NCBI RefSeq assembly: GCF_030272615.1 | Contig: NC_081410.1 | Location: forward strand, 254,559,533-254,623,532 | Origin: Cryptomeria japonica | Taxonomy: Eukaryota; Streptophyta; Pinopsida; Cupressales; Cupressaceae | Direction: 5' to 3' | Length of the DNA stretch: 64,000 bases | In this document: in pieces, positions 21,405-34,000 of the stretch | Layout of the letters: every line of letters starts with the position of its first letter | Position numbering within the stretch: the stretch's first letter is position 1 | Translations under genes and position numbers: made by a program | Notes under the pieces: model-generated | Database searches by the model: none | Told to the model about the DNA's origin: nothing | Seen by the model: the letters and a program-made list of their open reading frames with translations, nothing else

Positions 21405-23138
21405 ATGGGGGAACCTGAAAACAATAGGGATCTCATAGCAGCTTTAAGTAGAAGTCAACAAGATATGCAGGACAATGTCAACAGAATGACTAATTTAATC
21501 ACCCAATTTATGGCACAAAATATTAATCAGCATCAAAATAATGGTGGAAATAATCAACATCAAAATACTGGGGTAAATAATGGGGGTAGAGATGAGCAAT
21601 ATGTTAATAATAATCAGCCGGAAAGAACAGGAACAGCCAGACCCTTTATGCCAACCTTCACTGCTAGGAATGTGCAACCAGAAAATGAACCGACAATTAG
21701 AGAATTACAGGATGAGATACACCATGATTGGTTATTATCAGGGGATAATTTTAGATCAACAATGACATTTAGAGAATACTTGGATGTCAGAATAAAACAT
21801 AGGCCAAGAGGACAGCGAGGGAACAACAGTGAATTGCAAAGAAAAAATGGTAAAATGTCCATTCCTTATTTTGATGGGTCAAGTAAAACAACTGCTCGGG
21901 CTTGGGTGCAAAAATTAGACACATACTTCCAATTAAATCCTATGTTGGAAGATGAGGCAATTAAATATGTTACATTACATCTTGAAGGTGTAGCACATGA
22001 ATGGTGGCATCATAGGCAAGTAACTTTGGGTCATAATCTGATTGATACTTATTTTGAGTTTACTGAGAAACTTATAGATAGATTTGATTCTAAAGACCCT
22101 GAACTTCATCTTAAAGATTTGACTAAGCTCAAGCAAACTGGAACTGTTGAGCAATACATCTCTGAATTTGAAAAGTTGGCAGTTTTAGTTACTGAGATTT
22201 CAAAGAGACACAAAATTGTGATATTCATAGATGGATTGTCTGATTCACTCAAAGGCTGGGTTAAGTCCTTGAACCCTCCTACTTTACAAACAACTATTAA
22301 AAGAGCAAGAGAATTGGAACCATCTTCAAAAGGGAAATTTTTTAATAAAGGACCACCACCTAAACCGGAAAAAGACAAACAACCTTTCAATAAAGATAAT
22401 TTCCCTAAAAACAAGTTAGATAAAGAAGAGAGGGAAGAACTCAGAAGGAAAAAACTATGTTTCAGCTGTAGAGAATCATGGCAGCCAGGACATAGATGTT
22501 TGGGAAAGGGAAAAATTAATTACATTGAGGTTATGTCCGATAGTGACGATGAAGAGAATGTTGAACTTAACATAGAACCTGCACCACAGAACACAGAATC
22601 AGAGACAGGTACTAAACATGGAGAAGGGGTAATAGCATCTATGACAGGAACACCACATTATAATATTTTCAGAGTTAGAGGAGTTTTGAATGGGCAGTGT
22701 GTGGTTGTTATGCTTGATAGTGGTTCTACTCATAATTTTATAGATGTAGATCTTGTGGAAAAACGTGGATTGCAAACTGAAAAACATGAAGGTTTTGATG
22801 TTAGAGTAGCAAGTGGAACTAATTTGTCCGGTACTCATAAACTTCCTAAATTGAGTATTACTCTTGGCAATTATACCGTTACTGATGATTTTTATGTGAT
22901 TGATTTGGCTGATAGTAATGTTGTTTTGGGCATTCAATGGATGGAAACATTAGACGAGTACCCTCGGAGTTTTAAAAGATTGGAATTTTCTTTTAAGATT
23001 GATGATAAGAAAGTAGTTATTCGTGGTATGTCTAACGGTGGTCCCAGGATCGTTAGTGCTAAAAGAATGGAGGCTATTTTCAGACATGGAGATGTGGCAT
23101 GGTTGGCACAATGTTTAATCTCTAACAAGGTATCATGA
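21405..23138 (+). CDS. Gag-protease part of G1 polyprotein (577 aa, then a stop)
   Basis: This is a long intact frame. Residues 1-75 form a Gln/Asn-rich helical start. Residues about 150-300 are the capsid core (PYFDGSSKTTARAWVQKLDTY, then LEGVAHEWW). Next is a Lys/Pro-rich linker, then one zinc knuckle near residue 355 (CFSCRESWQPGHRC). An aspartic protease with the catalytic triad DSG sits near residue 445 (VVMLDSGSTHNFID), with FYVIDLADSNVVLGIQW after it. The TGA at 23136 lies between protease and reverse transcriptase. The downstream frame is homologous Pol, so this is probably a mutated sense codon (CGA to TGA would fit) and not a programmed stop. In an active element the product would form the particle and process itself. 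Confidence 0.9.
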   Translation: MGEPENNRDLIAALSRSQQDMQDNVNRMTNLITQFMAQNINQHQNNGGNNQHQNTGVNNGGRDEQYVNNNQPERTGTARPFMPTFTARNVQPENEPTIRELQDEIHHDWLLSGDNFRSTMTFREYLDVRIKHRPRGQRGNNSELQRKNGKMSIPYFDGSSKTTARAWVQKLDTYFQLNPMLEDEAIKYVTLHLEGVAHEWWHHRQVTLGHNLIDTYFEFTEKLIDRFDSKDPELHLKDLTKLKQTGTVEQYISEFEKLAVLVTEISKRHKIVIFIDGLSDSLKGWVKSLNPPTLQTTIKRARELEPSSKGKFFNKGPPPKPEKDKQPFNKDNFPKNKLDKEEREELRRKKLCFSCRESWQPGHRCLGKGKINYIEVMSDSDDEENVELNIEPAPQNTESETGTKHGEGVIASMTGTPHYNIFRVRGVLNGQCVVVMLDSGSTHNFIDVDLVEKRGLQTEKHEGFDVRVASGTNLSGTHKLPKLSITLGNYTVTDDFYVIDLADSNVVLGIQWMETLDEYPRSFKRLEFSFKIDDKKVVIRGMSNGGPRIVSAKRMEAIFRHGDVAWLAQCLISNKVS

Positions 23139-25970
23139 TTTGAATCTAAACATTATCAGGGCGATTTGTTAAAAGTATTAGATTCACATAATCCAGTTTT
23201 TAGTGATTACCTCCAGGAGTCCCCCCTGATAGAGGATTTGAACATACCATTGAATTAGAAGAAGATGCCAAACCCGTTATCACAACTCCTTACAGAGATC
23301 CTAAAACATTCAGGGATGAAATAGAAAAGGCAAATAAGGAATTGTTGGATATGGGGCATATCGTTAGTCCTTTTGCATCATCAGTAGTACTGGTCAAAAA
23401 GAAGGATGGAACTCTTCGCATGTGTATTGATTACCATGCTCTTAACAAGAAGACAATCAAAAACAGGTATCCAATTCCTCGAATTGATGAGTTGTTAGAT
23501 AATTACATGGTGTTGTTTATTTTTCTAAAATTGATTTGAGGTCAGGATATCATCAAATTATGTTAAGAGATCAAGATATTCATAAAACTGCTTTTCGTTG
23601 TCATTATTGTCATTATGAGTTCTTGGTTATGCCGTTTGGTTTAACAAATGCTCCGCCAACATTTCAGTCTTGTATGAATCATATCTTTAACAAACAGTTG
23701 AGGAAATTTTTGCTAGTTTTCTTTGATGATATATTGATTTACAACAAAACTTGGGAAGATCATTTGAAACATATTGATATAGTTCTTGGTATTATGGAAT
23801 CTCAATCACTTTATGCAAAGGCTTCTAAATGTGAATTTGGAATGACAGAAATTTTGTATTTAGGGCATATGATCAGTGCTACAGGTGTACAGGTTCATCA
23901 GGAAAAGATAAGAGCCATTTTGGATTGGCCACCGCCACGAAATCTTATAGATTTGCGAGGATTCTTTGGATTATGCAATTATTACAGGAGATTTGTCAGA
24001 GGTTTTTCACAGCTTGGGGCACCATTGACAGATCTTACCAAAAAGGGGGCATTCCGATGAACTGAGGAAGCACAACAAGTTTTTGAGAAACTTAAAGAGG
24101 TAATGAGTTCTTGCCCAGTACTTGCACTTCCAGATTTTAATCAGCCTTTTGTCTTAGAATGTGATGCATCTGGTAAAGGAGTAGGAGCAGTCTTAATGCA
24201 AAATAAACATCCTATAGCTTATGAAAGAAGGAAACTTAGTAACGTAGATTGTATTCTATTTATGACAAAGAAATGTTGGCAATCATGCACGCATTGGCAA
24301 AATTTAGACAGTATTTGGTTGGTGGCAAATTTGTAGTAAGAACTGACCATAATAGTTTGAGATATTTCTTGGGACAGAAAGATTTGAATGACAGGCAGCA
24401 AAAATGGATCCGTAAGATCGACGCTTATGATTTTGAAATTGAATATGTGAAAGGTAAAAACAATGTTGTTGCAGATGCATTATCTAGAAGACCTGAAATA
24501 AATGCATTATCTGTAGTAACAGCTGATTGGAAATCTTTATTGCTGGTTGAATATTCCAAGGATTCTTTTGCATGTGATTTGCTAGATGGTAATATACAAG
24601 ATGATAAATATAAGGTTGTAAATGATGTTATCTATTACAAGGACAGGATTTACTTGATTTTAGGCTTGAAGTTGAAAGAGAAAATCCTCCAATCAGTGCA
24701 TGATATTCCTTTAGCAGGGCACCCCGGATACTTTAAAACTTATCGAAAGATAAGAGAAAGGTTCACTTGGAAAGGATTAAAAAATGATGTCCTTCAATAT
24801 GTCAAAGAATGCACCACTTGCCAGCAAAATAAAGCCGAGCATACTTATCCTGCAGGTTTATTACAGCCGCTGCCAATACCAGAACAGAAATGGGAAAGTA
24901 TATCAACGGATTTCATCACAGGTTTACCGAGGTCCCAAGGTAAAGATTGTATTTTTGTTGTGGTTGATAGATAAACAAAATTCGCACACTTCTTTTCTGT
25001 CACTACAGAATTCACAGTTGTTCAGATCGCAAACTTATTTTTTAGAGAGATATTTCGTTTACATGGTTTACCAAAGAATATAATCAGTGATCGAGATAGC
25101 AGATTTTTGAGTATATTTTGGGGGAAGCTTTTCAGATTGACAGGTACAGAGTTAAATCATAGTACCAGTTATCATCAACAAACTGACAGACAGACAGAAA
25201 TAGTGAACAAGTGGATAGAAGGTTACCTTCATAACTATGTGGCAAGACATCAGAAAGCTTGGGTTCGTTGGTTATATTTGGGTGAATATTGCTACAATAC
25301 TACATTTCATATGTCAATAGGTGTGTCTCCTTTCAGAGCATTATACGGCTATCATGCACTCTCTTTTCTTGATCTTGCTTTTGAACAGAGTAATCTTCCC
25401 AAATCTCGTGATTGGCTTCAGGAAAGCCAAGATATCTTGAGAGCACTTAAGGAGAATTTGCAATGTGCACAAAATCAACAGAAAATTTATGTAGATAAGA
25501 AGCGAGTTGAACGCCACTTTGATGTTGGAGACTTGGTGTATCTCAAGCTACAACCATATCGGCAATCATCTCTCAAGCGTAGTGGGGCTGAGAAATTGAA
25601 ACCCTGGTTTTATGGACCATATCATGTTGTTCGACAAGTTGGAGCAGTAGCATATGAACTCGCTTTGCCAGCAAACAGCAAGACACACAACGTATTTCAT
25701 GTTTCTTGTCTAAAAAAAGCTTCAGGTCAGCAAGTGTCTGTTTCCGAGGATTTACCACCACTGGATGAAGAAGGCAAATTAGAGTTGATACCTGAGGTCA
25801 TTTTGGAAACCAGGGACAGGCAGTTGCGAAGCAGGACAATCCGGGAATACCTTATTAAATGGAAAAATCTGCCTCAAGATGATGCTACATGGGAGAATGA
25901 GCGTGTACTGGAGTTGCTTGAGGGCAAGCAACAAGAGACAGGGGAGACTGTGATGTCCCCTAAAAAGTAA
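23139..25970 (+). pseudogene. Pol of G1 (reverse transcriptase, RNase H, integrase, chromodomain), decayed
   Basis: The order of motifs is: [21 protein letters not shown] with [46 protein letters not shown] and active site FFDDILIY; RNase H ([28 protein letters not shown]); integrase zinc finger (HPGYFKTY to CTTCQQ) and catalytic core (STDFITGLP, ISDRDSRF, QTDRQTEIVN); and a chromodomain near the end (EYLIKWKNLPQDDATWE). Defects are frameshifts near 23215, 23499 and 24260, TGA at 24058 and TAA at 24972. The reading frame ends 22 nt inside the 3' LTR with LLEGKQQETGETVMSP, the tail it shares with the ORFs of A and B. Confidence 0.92.
25914..25931 (+). other. Pre-PPT stem-loop TTGCTTG-AGGG-CAAGCAA (G1)
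   Basis: A perfect 7-bp stem with a 4-nt loop lies in the last codons of Pol, 17 nt before the LTR. Compared with A, only the loop has changed. Confidence 0.8.
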
Positions 25971-27152
25971 TACTTTCTTTTGGAAGTATTTCAATAAAAA
26001 TAAACTTTTATTATTTTATATTAGTCTTTAATTTACTAATATATTATAATTTAAGTTTAGTTCTTTTATATTCGTAAATTATTATTTAAAATTATTATTC
26101 CCAGTGTGTTTAGCGGCAGTTGATGGAAATTGGTTTTCCTACGAGATTTTTTTCCCGATAGCTTGGCTTTAAATAAACCATTGTTTGTTGAGACTGGTGT
26201 GCTAGAATTTGAAGAAGTATGCAAAGAAATCTTTCTCTAAGGTTTCCGAAGAGATTAAGAACATCCTTTCGCCCGAACCCCCTAGCCTATTGGATTAGTG
26301 TTATGGTATCCGTAATGGAGTCCGCCGTGGAGTTTGGTGAGAGGAGCATCTGAACTTTCTATTCACGCAAATGAGTTCGAGATCATCATGCCATATCTGA
26401 AACATCAATATTTCCAGACGGAGTCAATGTAATTCATCTCCACGAATTCATTGTTGCGGCATCGCGATTAAGTGGTTGCGGAATTTGGTCTACTGACGGC
26501 ATTGGTAGAATGTCGGGTTGAATAGTTGAGATTGCATTTTCGATAGAAGCAAGGAAGCGTTGTGTCTTGTAACAGAGAACCGTGAAATAATCATCCAACG
26601 ATATTTGGCATGGAGAGGTAACATATCGTGGCGGAATTACCAGACGGTGTTTGGTTTACACGCACAGGAATTAATTCCTTACTCCATCAGTATTTCCGGT
26701 TCGATACAATAGACCCGATATCGGAATTTTATTCAAACAATGTGCCAGCATGGAAGTATGGCTACCGACAACTGTTTGGCGTGGTATCATTCCTGGAGGT
26801 TACGAGGTGTGAGTTCAACGTGCTGGAACTGGTGAATTCTCTGCAATTAACAATTGGCTTTCCATATCATTTCTAGGTGCACTGTTAATATAAGATACTT
26901 CCAGAATGTTATTTCAATAATTGCAAACTATTTTTGAATCTGTTGAGAAAACGCCATGTTGGAATTAGTTTCAAGTTTGTTTTCCTTCTAAACAGACTAA
27001 GTTCTTCTATAACTGTACAATAGGAGAAAGATTTAATTAGACTGAACCTATGAATGGTATTCTATGCATTTTTCCAACAAACGAATGTGTTTGAGACAAA
27101 TTCTAAAATACTTATTAATCTGCAAAACAAATTCCAGTTGAGGAATTTTACA
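25949..27152 (+). repeat. 3' LTR of G1
   Basis: It starts TGTGATGTCCCC and ends GAGGAATTTTACA. It is colinear with the 5' LTR over its full length, with scattered substitutions and a few small indels. Confidence 0.9.
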
Positions 27153-27157
27153 GTGGT

Positions 27158-27452
27158 GTTATCTTGTTATCACATTCCACCTTTGGTGGGTGATCCATCT
27201 TTAGTGGAATATTCTATTATTTCTCTTACCTACCCCTACCCACCCTTGTATCTTATTGGGCCACATGTCATGATTGTGTGCTCTCATTTCCCTATCGCCT
27301 TGCCTTTATATGCAAGCTCATGTACATTGTACTTAGTTGGGTATTTTGCATCTTGATGACAATACAGTTTATTCTTATCTATTTTGTTCTCTCTTTCTTT
27401 TGTTCTATTCATTGGCCTCTAGACCTTGGGTTGCTATAGGCAAATTCTCACA
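27158..27452 (+). repeat. Left LTR of D, second part
   Basis: It resumes after G1 and matches 37324-37626 (GGTGGGTGATCC, GGGCCACATGTCATGATTGT, GGGTTGCTATAGGCAAATTC). A TATA-like TTTATATG near 27304 would be D's core promoter. A PBS-like TGATATGAAAGCC follows at 27453. Confidence 0.8.
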
Positions 27453-29324
27453 TGATATGAAAGCCTATAGGGTGCCATGGATAGTCATTTGAGAGAAATT
27501 TGATGCAATTTGGGGTTTTGTATTTTGGAGCTTTTTATTGCAGGTCAATATTGGAGCTTGTTGGGTCAAATCTAAGGTCATCATTAGATTGAGGAAATTC
27601 AAGATAGTAAGAATCGCCTTTTGTTTTGTCCAAATCTGACATCTGAGGCCAAATCTAGAGCCGTTTGAAGGTGAGGGTGGTTACCTATCCCAATAGCTAT
27701 CAGCAATTTTGGAGCATTTTTTGCCAGATCCAACATCGCCATCACACTCAAATGGCCCAAAAAATCCAAGATCACCTATTCATTCGTCGAAATTGGAGCT
27801 AAACACCCAAAGTTGAAAAAATCCCCCTCCCTAGCCGCCATATGAACTTGCAAGTACAAGTTGATTTTTTTTTTAAAATAAATAAATTATTATCTTGTTG
27901 CGGGGTGATTTTATTTGGTTGCGTTGTCTTTAAAAAAAAAATTGTTTTAGGGCTTTCAAGGTTCGTACCTTGCAAGTACCACAGGGCACCCTACAAGGGA
28001 CCTGCGTACGCAGGCCCTACAAGGACCTACAGCTCTGCAAGGTCCATAGTCCCTACGCTAGCACATGTACCAGTGATGGTACCTTGCAACATAGGGCACT
28101 ATGAAACCATTTGTTTTTTAACTAATTTTTTATTTTTGCGTTTTTTTTAAAACATTTTTAAATAAAATTAAACTTTATAAATAGAGTTTTTTTTAAATTA
28201 AAATTTAAGATTAAGTTTGTTTTTAAATCGTTTTTTTTTAATAAGTTTCTTAAATAAAAATTTTAATGTTCTTTTTTAAATAAAAAGTTTTTAAAGTGTT
28301 TTTTTAATGTTTAGAAAAAAATTCAAACTTTTCTTTATTAATTTTAATAAAGTTTTCCAATCATAGTTTTTTAATAGTTTTTAATTAACTTTTAGTTAAG
28401 TTTTTTAAAAACAACTTTTTTATAAATAATCAAAATTGGGAACAAATCGTTTTTTTGTCCACCTATCATGCCTATCTTGCAGCGTTCTCCAACCGGCAGC
28501 CGAGGGGGTCAGTTTGCTCCTACATTTATTTAGGCAACATTCCAATCAGAGGAATATTCATCTGCATTCTTCTATAGGGCTTCTTTGGTAGCATCATCTT
28601 CATGTTTCCAGATTTACACCATGTCATGTTGTATTCTCTTGCATGAGCTATGTTGTAACGCATTAAAATAAAGTACCACACCTCTTTGTACTTTGTCATT
28701 GATGACATATTGGATGTTATCCTCGTGTACTGCAAAGATTAGGAAATATCTTGTCAGACTTGGTGCATGGCTCCAGTTGAGACTTAGATTATACAAATTT
28801 GTGCATGGCTCCAATGAGACTTAGATTGTACCAATCTACCATTGATGAGCATCTAGTCGATGCTCAAGCAGGTGTCTCCATGTCTGATCTTTATCATGTT
28901 GCAATGAGTGATTCATCGGCCATTCTTTATCGACATTGGTACTTGGTTTTGCCACACTTTGACATTCTTGGTGCAACATTGGCTCTATTTCTTCCTAATG
29001 GGGAGGAATTTCGATCAACATTTTGGACCATCCTTGCAGGAGATTCTACATTGGGGAGGGGTTACTTGGTCACTCTTCTTCTCTCTTATAAGGGGGGGCG
29101 GGGCCTTTTTCCTCACATGGGGTTGTGTCCTTCTAACACTTCTTGTTTGAGAGTTCTTTTGTATTTTCTTCTCTCCTTTTGGGGGGAGTTTTTTCCCACG
29201 TGGTTTTCTCAATTTCTCTGTATGTGAGAGATTGCATTGCATTGTTTGCATTTGCATTTGTACAGGACCCATCTTGCATTGTTAGCTTGAGTCTACATTT
29301 CTCTAAGTTGCACTTAAGGGGGGG
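27453..29324 (+). other. Internal region of D, no pol
   Basis: The region has no reverse transcriptase or integrase. It contains a C/G-rich patch at 27960-28090 with the perfect 14-bp palindrome CCTGCGTACGCAGG (28001-28014) and several copies of ACCTTGCAA. A poly-T/poly-A rich block follows at 28110-28460. A direct repeat of GTGCATGGCTCCA(A)TGAGACTTAGATT lies at 28761-28827. A PPT, AAGGGGGGG, is at 29316-29324. Confidence 0.65.
28799..29227 (+). CDS. Possible small ORF of element D (142 aa), unrecognised
   Basis: An open frame of 142 codons near the 3' end of D's internal region. It is hydrophobic and aromatic-rich in its second half (LLYFLLSFWGEFFPTWFSQF) and has no recognisable domain. The overlapping minus-strand frame is basic and also unrecognised. 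It could be a remnant of a longer element protein or chance; the single copy offers no test. Confidence 0.25.
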   Translation: MCMAPMRLRLYQSTIDEHLVDAQAGVSMSDLYHVAMSDSSAILYRHWYLVLPHFDILGATLALFLPNGEEFRSTFWTILAGDSTLGRGYLVTLLLSYKGGRGLFPHMGLCPSNTSCLRVLLYFLLSFWGEFFPTWFSQFLCM

Positions 29325-29404
29325 TGTCGGTGTAAATTATGTTTCATAATTACACTTTACTTAAGTTGACTTAGGATAATGCATTTCATTGTAGTTTGCA
29401 TATG
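29325..29404 (+). repeat. Right LTR of D, first part
   Basis: 80 nt from TGTCGGTGTAAATT to GTTTGCATATG, split by E. It resumes at 37269, after a second copy of ATATG. Confidence 0.85.
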
Positions 29405-30988
29405 TGATGGGGAGGGGTTCTCAAAGAGAGTCACACCTTGCTCAATAGGTAGTTGAATGATGTTTTAGTGGGCTCCTATCACTCTTCACTTGTCCATTAA
29501 CAAGTCAAACACTCAAACTCTCTTGGAGTGCTCCCTATCAATCTGCGCTCAATAGTTGCTTCAAGCATGGTTGAGATTCAGAAGGGTAAATCCAACCACT
29601 AAACTATCCAAACCTCCAACATGTACTTGAAGGGATTTTCGGGACTATCTTATAGGTTTTTTCATTCCATTCAAGTGGTTCTTCCGTTGGCTTCCCATCA
29701 TTTTCCCATCGCTCCCTCTTTCTCCTATTTTCTAGGCCTAGTAGCCCTAGAGCCCCAATTAGCCCTACCTTGCTGGTTTTTGGGCAATTACTCAAAAATC
29801 ACTCAAAGAACCTTCTAACACCCTTGGTGATCCGAGTACTCTTTTGGACAAACTTTTGGATCCACTAAGGTAGGCAGTCTGGTATGTCCGTACTGGTACG
29901 GATCCCAAAAATGGCACTTTTGAGGGGTTATGAGTTAGCAGACTTCTTCAAAGGTTTTTGATGGCTTCTACAACCTATCACACTTCTACCTCTTCACTGA
30001 GACTCTACCCTGCATCACACTTCCATGCCAAACACTTGGCACATTCACAACTGCTATCCCTGCAAGCAAATACAACATTTTCAATCATTTTCCTAACCGG
30101 GCTATGACAGAGGTCGCCTAGAAAATGATGGCAAGTTGCTTTCCAACAACTTCCAGGCCATTACAAAGCATATATACACTGTACAAGGGTTCCATGACTT
30201 GAATCCCATTGGGTCATTGAGCAAAACTCAAGGGATTTCAAGTTGGAACCATGACTGGGCTCTTGAACCCTTGCTCAGACCGAGAGCAATACGATAAGAG
30301 ATAATTTGTAAACACACTTCAAAATTGCACTAAGGAAAGATACAAACACCTCCTGAGCAATACAATACCATACACTAAACCACCATGAAATAACAGTAGC
30401 AAGGTCAATCCATTTGGTACGGACTGCTGCTACAAAAATGACAAAATACAAGGCAAAATCTAGAAATTGTCTTCAAATTCTATTCAAACTTGCTCAAAGA
30501 TGTTCCAACCCGTGTACAATCATTCTCGGAGCATTTTATATGCCATTTGGGTCATAACCAACTCTTCATCGGTTGCCTAACCACCGATTTGCTCAAAAAA
30601 TCAAAGTTGTTCAAAAAGTTGCAAAAAGTTGTCAGGCAACAATGACAACTTTTGCTCAAATGTGCATTTTATGCATTTCTACTCATACTAAACCTCCTAG
30701 GATGACTCCCTAACATCAAAATGATATGCCTAAATGCCTAATGAGGCTTTACGAGATGTTTTATATAATGATGCAAATTTATGCCATTTTAGGCTTACAA
30801 GGGCTCATTGGCCAAATTTGGGAAAAACACACAACCTTGGCGACAATCACCCTTCAAATGACTATCAAACACACATGTGGACCTCCAAGCAATCCATTAT
30901 TCAAACACTAATCCAAAATATGGATACTCACTCCAAAATTTGCAAAATGTATCAACAAACTGGTTAAAAGCTAGGTGCTCCTGCACCA
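29405..30988 (-). repeat. 3' LTR of E (minus orientation)
   Basis: On the plus strand it runs TGATGGGGAGGGG to CTCCTGCACCA. It contains an 11-bp perfect inverted repeat at 30624-30653 (AAAAGTTGTCA / TGACAACTTTT), kept with one wobble change in the other LTR. Short open frames in it are shared by position only and are not treated as genes. Confidence 0.9.
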
Positions 30989-31010
30989 TACTCCCCAAAT
31001 GAAAAAGAAG

Positions 31011-34000
31011 TCAAGTGACTGCTTTAGGTAACAAAGAAAGGGGAATGCCAAGCTTAGAAAAGTCTGCTTCAGGTACCCAAGTAGCCTCAGATGCTGGAAG
31101 TTGCTGCCATTTGACCAAATGCTCCATATAGGCGGTGTGCCTTGTCTTCCTGAGAACTCTAGAATCCAATACTTGCTTGGCTTGTGGCATGGTTGCAGGT
31201 GGTAAGGGCAGGTCTGAAAGTGCTTGAGAGACCTCTGAGACTCTGCTACATTCCTCTGGAAGTGTGCCCTTATACTGCACCAAGTCTGCAACATTAAATA
31301 TAGGAGATAAAGCCATGTCTTCGTGTAGGTCAAGTTTGTAGGCGTTGTTTCCATACTTAGCCAAGACCTTACAAGGTCCAATCCTCTTCATCTGAAGTTT
31401 ACTAGGGACACCTTTCTGAAGCCTTGCTTTGTTCAAATGAACCAGGACCAAGTCCCCAACAACAAATTGTATATCCTTTCTCTTTTCATCCACTTTATCT
31501 TTGATCCTTTGAGAGGTGTCTAGTAGGGTTGTCCTAACCTGCTCATGAATCTCTTGCATGGATTGAGCCATGTCCATAGCATGTCCACTCTGCTGTCCCA
31601 TCTTCCCAATATCTATGAGCTTCAACACAGCTCTGGGATGAAGGCCATAAACTACCTCAAAAGGGCTCTTACCAGTTGATCTATTCACACTGTCATTGTA
31701 GGCAAACTCAGCTTGATGGATGATCTGATCCCAAGCTTGTCCATACTCTTTTGTCAAACACCTAAGAAGGTTTCCAAGTGTTCTATTAACCACCTCTGTT
31801 TAGCCATCCGTTTGGGGATGGTAGGCTGAATTGAAAGACAAGTTAGTACCCAATCTATGCCATAAAGTTTTCCAAAAATGACCAATAAATTTTGCATCTC
31901 TATTTGATACTATACTGATAGGTAAGCCATGAATCCTAATCACTTCCCTCAAAAACAAGTGAGCAATATGACTAGCCTCATGAGTCACCTTACATGGAAT
32001 AAAATGGGCCATTTTGCTAAATCTATCTACCACAACATAGATGCTATCAAAACCTGTTTTGGTCTTGGGCAAACCAACAACAAAATCCATACTTACACAC
32101 TCCCATGGCCAGTTTGGGATAGGTAAAGGCTGATAAAGACCAGCATTAGAAGAAGTACCCTTGGCTCTTTGGCAAACCACACATTGCTCCACATATTTCC
32201 TGATATCCCTTTGCATCTTAGGTCAATAGTAGAATCTTTGGACAAATTCCAAAGTCTTATTCAATCCAAAATGTCCACTTAAGCAACCATTGTGTTTCTC
32301 TTGCATCAAATTTTCTCTCATGGACCCTCTAGGTACACAAAGTTGTCCTCCTTTAAACAAAAGACCATCTTGTAAGGTAAAATCTGCATATTCACCATGA
32401 AAATGATTTCTGAATTTTTGACAAACCTTGTAGATGGCAGCAAAGTCTTCATCATCTTGGTATAACCCCTTGAAACTATCCACTCCAATGCTCTTGAGAT
32501 GCACTTCTTGAACTGTTAGCAACCTTCTACTTAATGCATCAGCAACTCTATTACATTGACCTTTCTTATGTTTAATGGTAAAAGTATATGACTGCAAATA
32601 CTCTACCCATTTGAAATGCCTGTGATTCAACTTTTCTTGTGAATTGAGAAAGCTAAGAGCTTGATTATCAATATAAACCAAAAATTCTTTAGGCAGCAAA
32701 TAATGCCTCCATTTCCTAAGTGATTGAACAAGTGCATATAACTCCAAATCATAAGAAGAATACCTTTTCTTGGCATCATTGAGCTTCTCATTGAAAAATG
32801 CAACCGGTCTATTGTCTTGACTTAAGACTGATCCAACTGCTATGTTGCTTGCATCACATTCAATGGTGAAGAGCTTGTCAAAGCTTGGAAGAATTAGTAC
32901 TGATTGAGTAGCCACCTTTGTCTTCAAGAGATCAAATCCTCTTTGTGCTTCTTTTGTCCATTGAAACTTAGTCTTCACACCTCCTTTGATTGTGTCAAGC
33001 ATAGGTGCACATATCTCACTGAACCCTCTGATGAACTTCCTATAAAATTGTGCCAAGCCATGAAAACTCCTCACTTCACTTGTTGTCTTAGGTGTAGGCC
33101 AACTGATTATGGCTTCCACCTTAGAGGTATCCATCTTCAAATCACCACTTGAGATTACAAACCCAAGATATATCAACTCCTATTTCATGAACTCACATTT
33201 TTCCAAATTGATAGTTAGTTGCTCATCACATAATTTCTTCAATACAATCTCTATATGCTTAAGATGTTCGTCTTTAAACTTGCTAAAAATCAAGATGTCA
33301 TCTAAATAAACAACAAATTTACCAATATAATCCTTGAGTACTTCATTCATGAGTCTCATGAATGTGCTAGGGGCATTTGTGAGTCCAAATGGCATAACAA
33401 GCCATTCATAAAGTCCTTTTGTGGTCTTGAATGCTGTCTTCCATTCATCTCCCTCCTTGATTCTGATTTGGTGATAACCGCTCTTGAGGTCTATCTTGGT
33501 GAAGTATTCAACACCTCCTAAACAATCCATCAAATCTTCAATTCTTGGAATGGGAAATCCATACCTAATTGTAATCCGGTTGATAGCTCTAGAATCAATG
33601 CAAAGTCTCCAAGTACCTCCCTTCTTTGGGGCCAAAACGGTGGGAATTGCACATGGGCTGATGCTCTTCCTTATCAGACCATTATCCAAGAGTTCTTGCA
33701 TTTGCTTAGCTATCTCTTTGTTCTACTCCGGTGTCATTCTATAAGCTGCTTTATTAGGCAATGAGGCTCCGAGTATGAGGTCAATTTGGTGACTTATGGC
33801 ACGTTGAGGAGGCAAGGTTGCAGGTGTTCCATCACTGATAATGTCCTTAAACTGATTTAGAATCTGTTGCACTTCATTGGGAATGCATATTTTCTTATCC
33901 TTGCTTTCTTCTTTTGGTTTTACTACAAGTGCAAACCCCACTCCTTCTCCTTCCTTGAGAGTGTTAATGAACTCCTTCTCACCAACCAACAACTCATTGG

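Larger units (their letters stand above)
19962..27152 (+). mobile_element. Element G1: Ty3/gypsy chromodomain element, 7191 bp
   Basis: GTGGT flanks it at 19957-19961 and 27153-27157. The LTRs are 19962-21168 (1207 bp) and 25949-27152 (1204 bp), starting TGTGATGTCCCC. A PBS TGGTATCAGAGA is at 21170 and a PPT AGACAGGGGAGAC at 25936-25948. The internal order is Gag, protease, reverse transcriptase, RNase H, integrase, chromodomain, that of the chromovirus branch of Ty3/gypsy. It is inactive because Pol has stops and frameshifts. The LTRs differ by a few percent by eye, so it is clearly older than B. Confidence 0.95.

Noticed and set aside
20644-26876. Open frames of 72 and 82 codons at the same place in both G1 LTRs
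   Set aside because: Presence in both LTRs follows from LTR identity. They start with GTG and have no known domain.
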